NCBI GenBank assembly: GCA_905187655.1
Contig: CAJJIV010000015.1
Location: 1 to 15,226 of the forward strand
Direction: 5' to 3'
DNA: 15,226 nucleotides
DNA from: an uncultured Eubacteriales bacterium
Lineage (GTDB): Bacteria > Bacillota > Clostridia > Christensenellales > UBA1242
The translations under genes were made by a program, and so were the position numbers. This document shows, piece after piece, positions 14,366-15,226 of this stretch; the first letter of the stretch is position 1, and the number at the start of each line of letters is the position of its first letter. The notes under the pieces are model-generated. The model was given only the letters and a program-made list of their open reading frames with translations, was not told the origin of the DNA and did not search any database.

Positions 14366-15226
14366 ATGAAATTTACTGCAATAATATGTGAATTTAACCC
14401 ACTAACACTTGGACACATTCACTTAATTAAAAAAGCAAAAGAATTAACTGGTGAACCTATTCTTTGCCTTATGAGTGGCAATTTTGTTCAACGTGGAGAA
14501 CCTGCCATCTTAAATAAAAATCTTCGTGCAAAACACGCAATTCTAGCCGGTGCTGACATTGTAATAGAATTGCCTGTCTGTTATTCTCTTTCAAGTGCTC
14601 CAGATTTTGCATTCGGTGCAATAAATATTTTAAATAAATTAGGTAGCATTAATCACCTAATATTTGGATCGGAATGTGGAGATGTTGAAGCACTTAAAAC
14701 AGAAGCTGAAAAACAAGTGTGCGAAAATGAAAATGAGTTAATTAAATTGAACTTAAAAACAGGAAAATCGTTTGCTTCTAGTGCAATAACAAACCCAATG
14801 TTTTCTTTACCAAACAATATACTTGCTATAGAATACTTAAAACAAATAATTTTAACTAAATCTAAAATAATTCCCATAACAATCTACCGAGAGAATAATT
14901 ATAACAACGATTCTTTAACGACAAAACTCCCTAGTGCATCTTCAATAAGGAAACAAGTTAAAGATAATAATTTTAATTTAATTGATATTGCACCAGAGTT
15001 TATTATCAATGATTTACGAAATCATTCTATAACTAATTATAACAATTTACTAACAATTGTAAATTATTCAATTCTATCACATTCAACAAACGAAATTGGA
15101 ATGATTAATGGTGTTAAAGAAGGACTTGAATACCGCATAAAAAAATGCTTTAATACTAATATGTCTTTTTATGAAAAAAACGGCGTAAAATGGGTAAAGG
15201 AAGCAACTCTTACAGAGGCCTTTCCC
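14366..15226 (+). CDS. tmcAL: tRNA(Met) cytidine acetate ligase TmcAL (YlbM), partial
   Basis: The frame is open from the ATG at 14366 to the right edge (287 codons, no stop), so the C-terminus is missing. TmcAL makes N4-acetylcytidine at the wobble position C34 of elongator tRNA-Met using acetate and ATP. I see the nucleotidyltransferase start with EFNPLTLGH (9-17), then LMSGNFVQRGEPA (35-47), ADIVIELPV (63-71), FGSECGD (100-106), PNNILA (149-154) and SASSIRK (190-196), followed by GVKEGLEYR near the end. The ribosome binding site is modest (AAGTGAG). This is the only plus-strand gene, and it is divergent from pta-ackA, whose product acetate is its substrate. Oddities: TLGH in place of the family's usual HNGH, and a last stretch of about 16 codons that departs from the family. 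Confidence 0.93.
   Translation, partial: MKFTAIICEFNPLTLGHIHLIKKAKELTGEPILCLMSGNFVQRGEPAILNKNLRAKHAILAGADIVIELPVCYSLSSAPDFAFGAINILNKLGSINHLIFGSECGDVEALKTEAEKQVCENENELIKLNLKTGKSFASSAITNPMFSLPNNILAIEYLKQIILTKSKIIPITIYRENNYNNDSLTTKLPSASSIRKQVKDNNFNLIDIAPEFIINDLRNHSITNYNNLLTIVNYSILSHSTNEIGMINGVKEGLEYRIKKCFNTNMSFYEKNGVKWVKEATLTEAFP

Noticed and set aside
14653..14877. 74-codon minus-strand frame
   Set aside because: Antisense to tmcAL, which has clear family motifs through this region.
1..15226. CRISPR array, mobile element, tRNA, rRNA, riboswitch or SRP RNA
   Set aside because: No spaced direct repeats, no transposase or integrase frame, and no recognisable structured RNA. Coding genes fill nearly the whole window and the longest gap is about 140 bases.

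Overview
This is a 15.2 kb chromosomal housekeeping segment from a low-GC Gram-positive bacterium, most likely a Clostridia-type member of the Bacillota. The evidence is the gene order (pta-ackA-rpmF-plsX-rnc-smc-ftsY-ylxM-ffh-rpsP-khpA-rimM-trmD-rbgA-rnhB-yraN), the AT-rich base composition, strong AGGAGG-type ribosome binding sites and near-consensus sigma-A promoters. TGA is used as a stop (rimM ends in ATGA, overlapping trmD), so the code is the standard bacterial one and not that of Mollicutes.

Layout. Positions 1-14271 hold fifteen genes, all on the minus strand and therefore read right to left. Position 14366 to the right edge holds one divergent plus-strand gene, tmcAL, which is cut by the window. 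yraN is cut by the left edge. Read in the direction of transcription, the minus-strand units appear to be: (1) pta-ackA, acetyl-CoA to acetate with ATP formation; (2) rpmF alone, with a consensus promoter and a clear terminator; (3) plsX-rnc-smc-ftsY, tightly packed; (4) ylxM-ffh-rpsP-khpA, with its own perfect-consensus promoter and a 14-bp perfect inverted repeat at its 5' end; (5) rimM-trmD-rbgA-rnhB-yraN, separated from unit 4 by an AT-rich terminator hairpin followed directly by a new promoter. All genes are closely spaced or overlapping. No intergenic stretch exceeds about 150 bases, so there is no unexplained gene-free region.

How the genes work together. ftsY, ylxM and ffh supply the signal recognition particle pathway for membrane protein targeting (the SRP RNA gene is not seen here). 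rpsP, rpmF, rimM, rbgA, khpA, trmD and tmcAL serve ribosome assembly and tRNA modification. rnc, rnhB and yraN act on RNA or DNA. smc organises the chromosome. plsX starts phospholipid synthesis.

I see no mobile element, CRISPR array, tRNA, rRNA, riboswitch or phage gene, and nothing that is clearly a new multi-gene system. The items most worth a second look are: the inverted repeat that overlaps the start of the ylxM-ffh transcript and its ribosome binding site; the terminator-promoter junction that splits the ffh-rimM cluster; several genes usual at this locus that are absent (rplS, acpP/fapR/fab genes, the DUF177 gene); unusual residues in AckA, RbgA, TrmD, TmcAL and YraN; and a composition break at the extreme right edge that may be a contig-end artefact.
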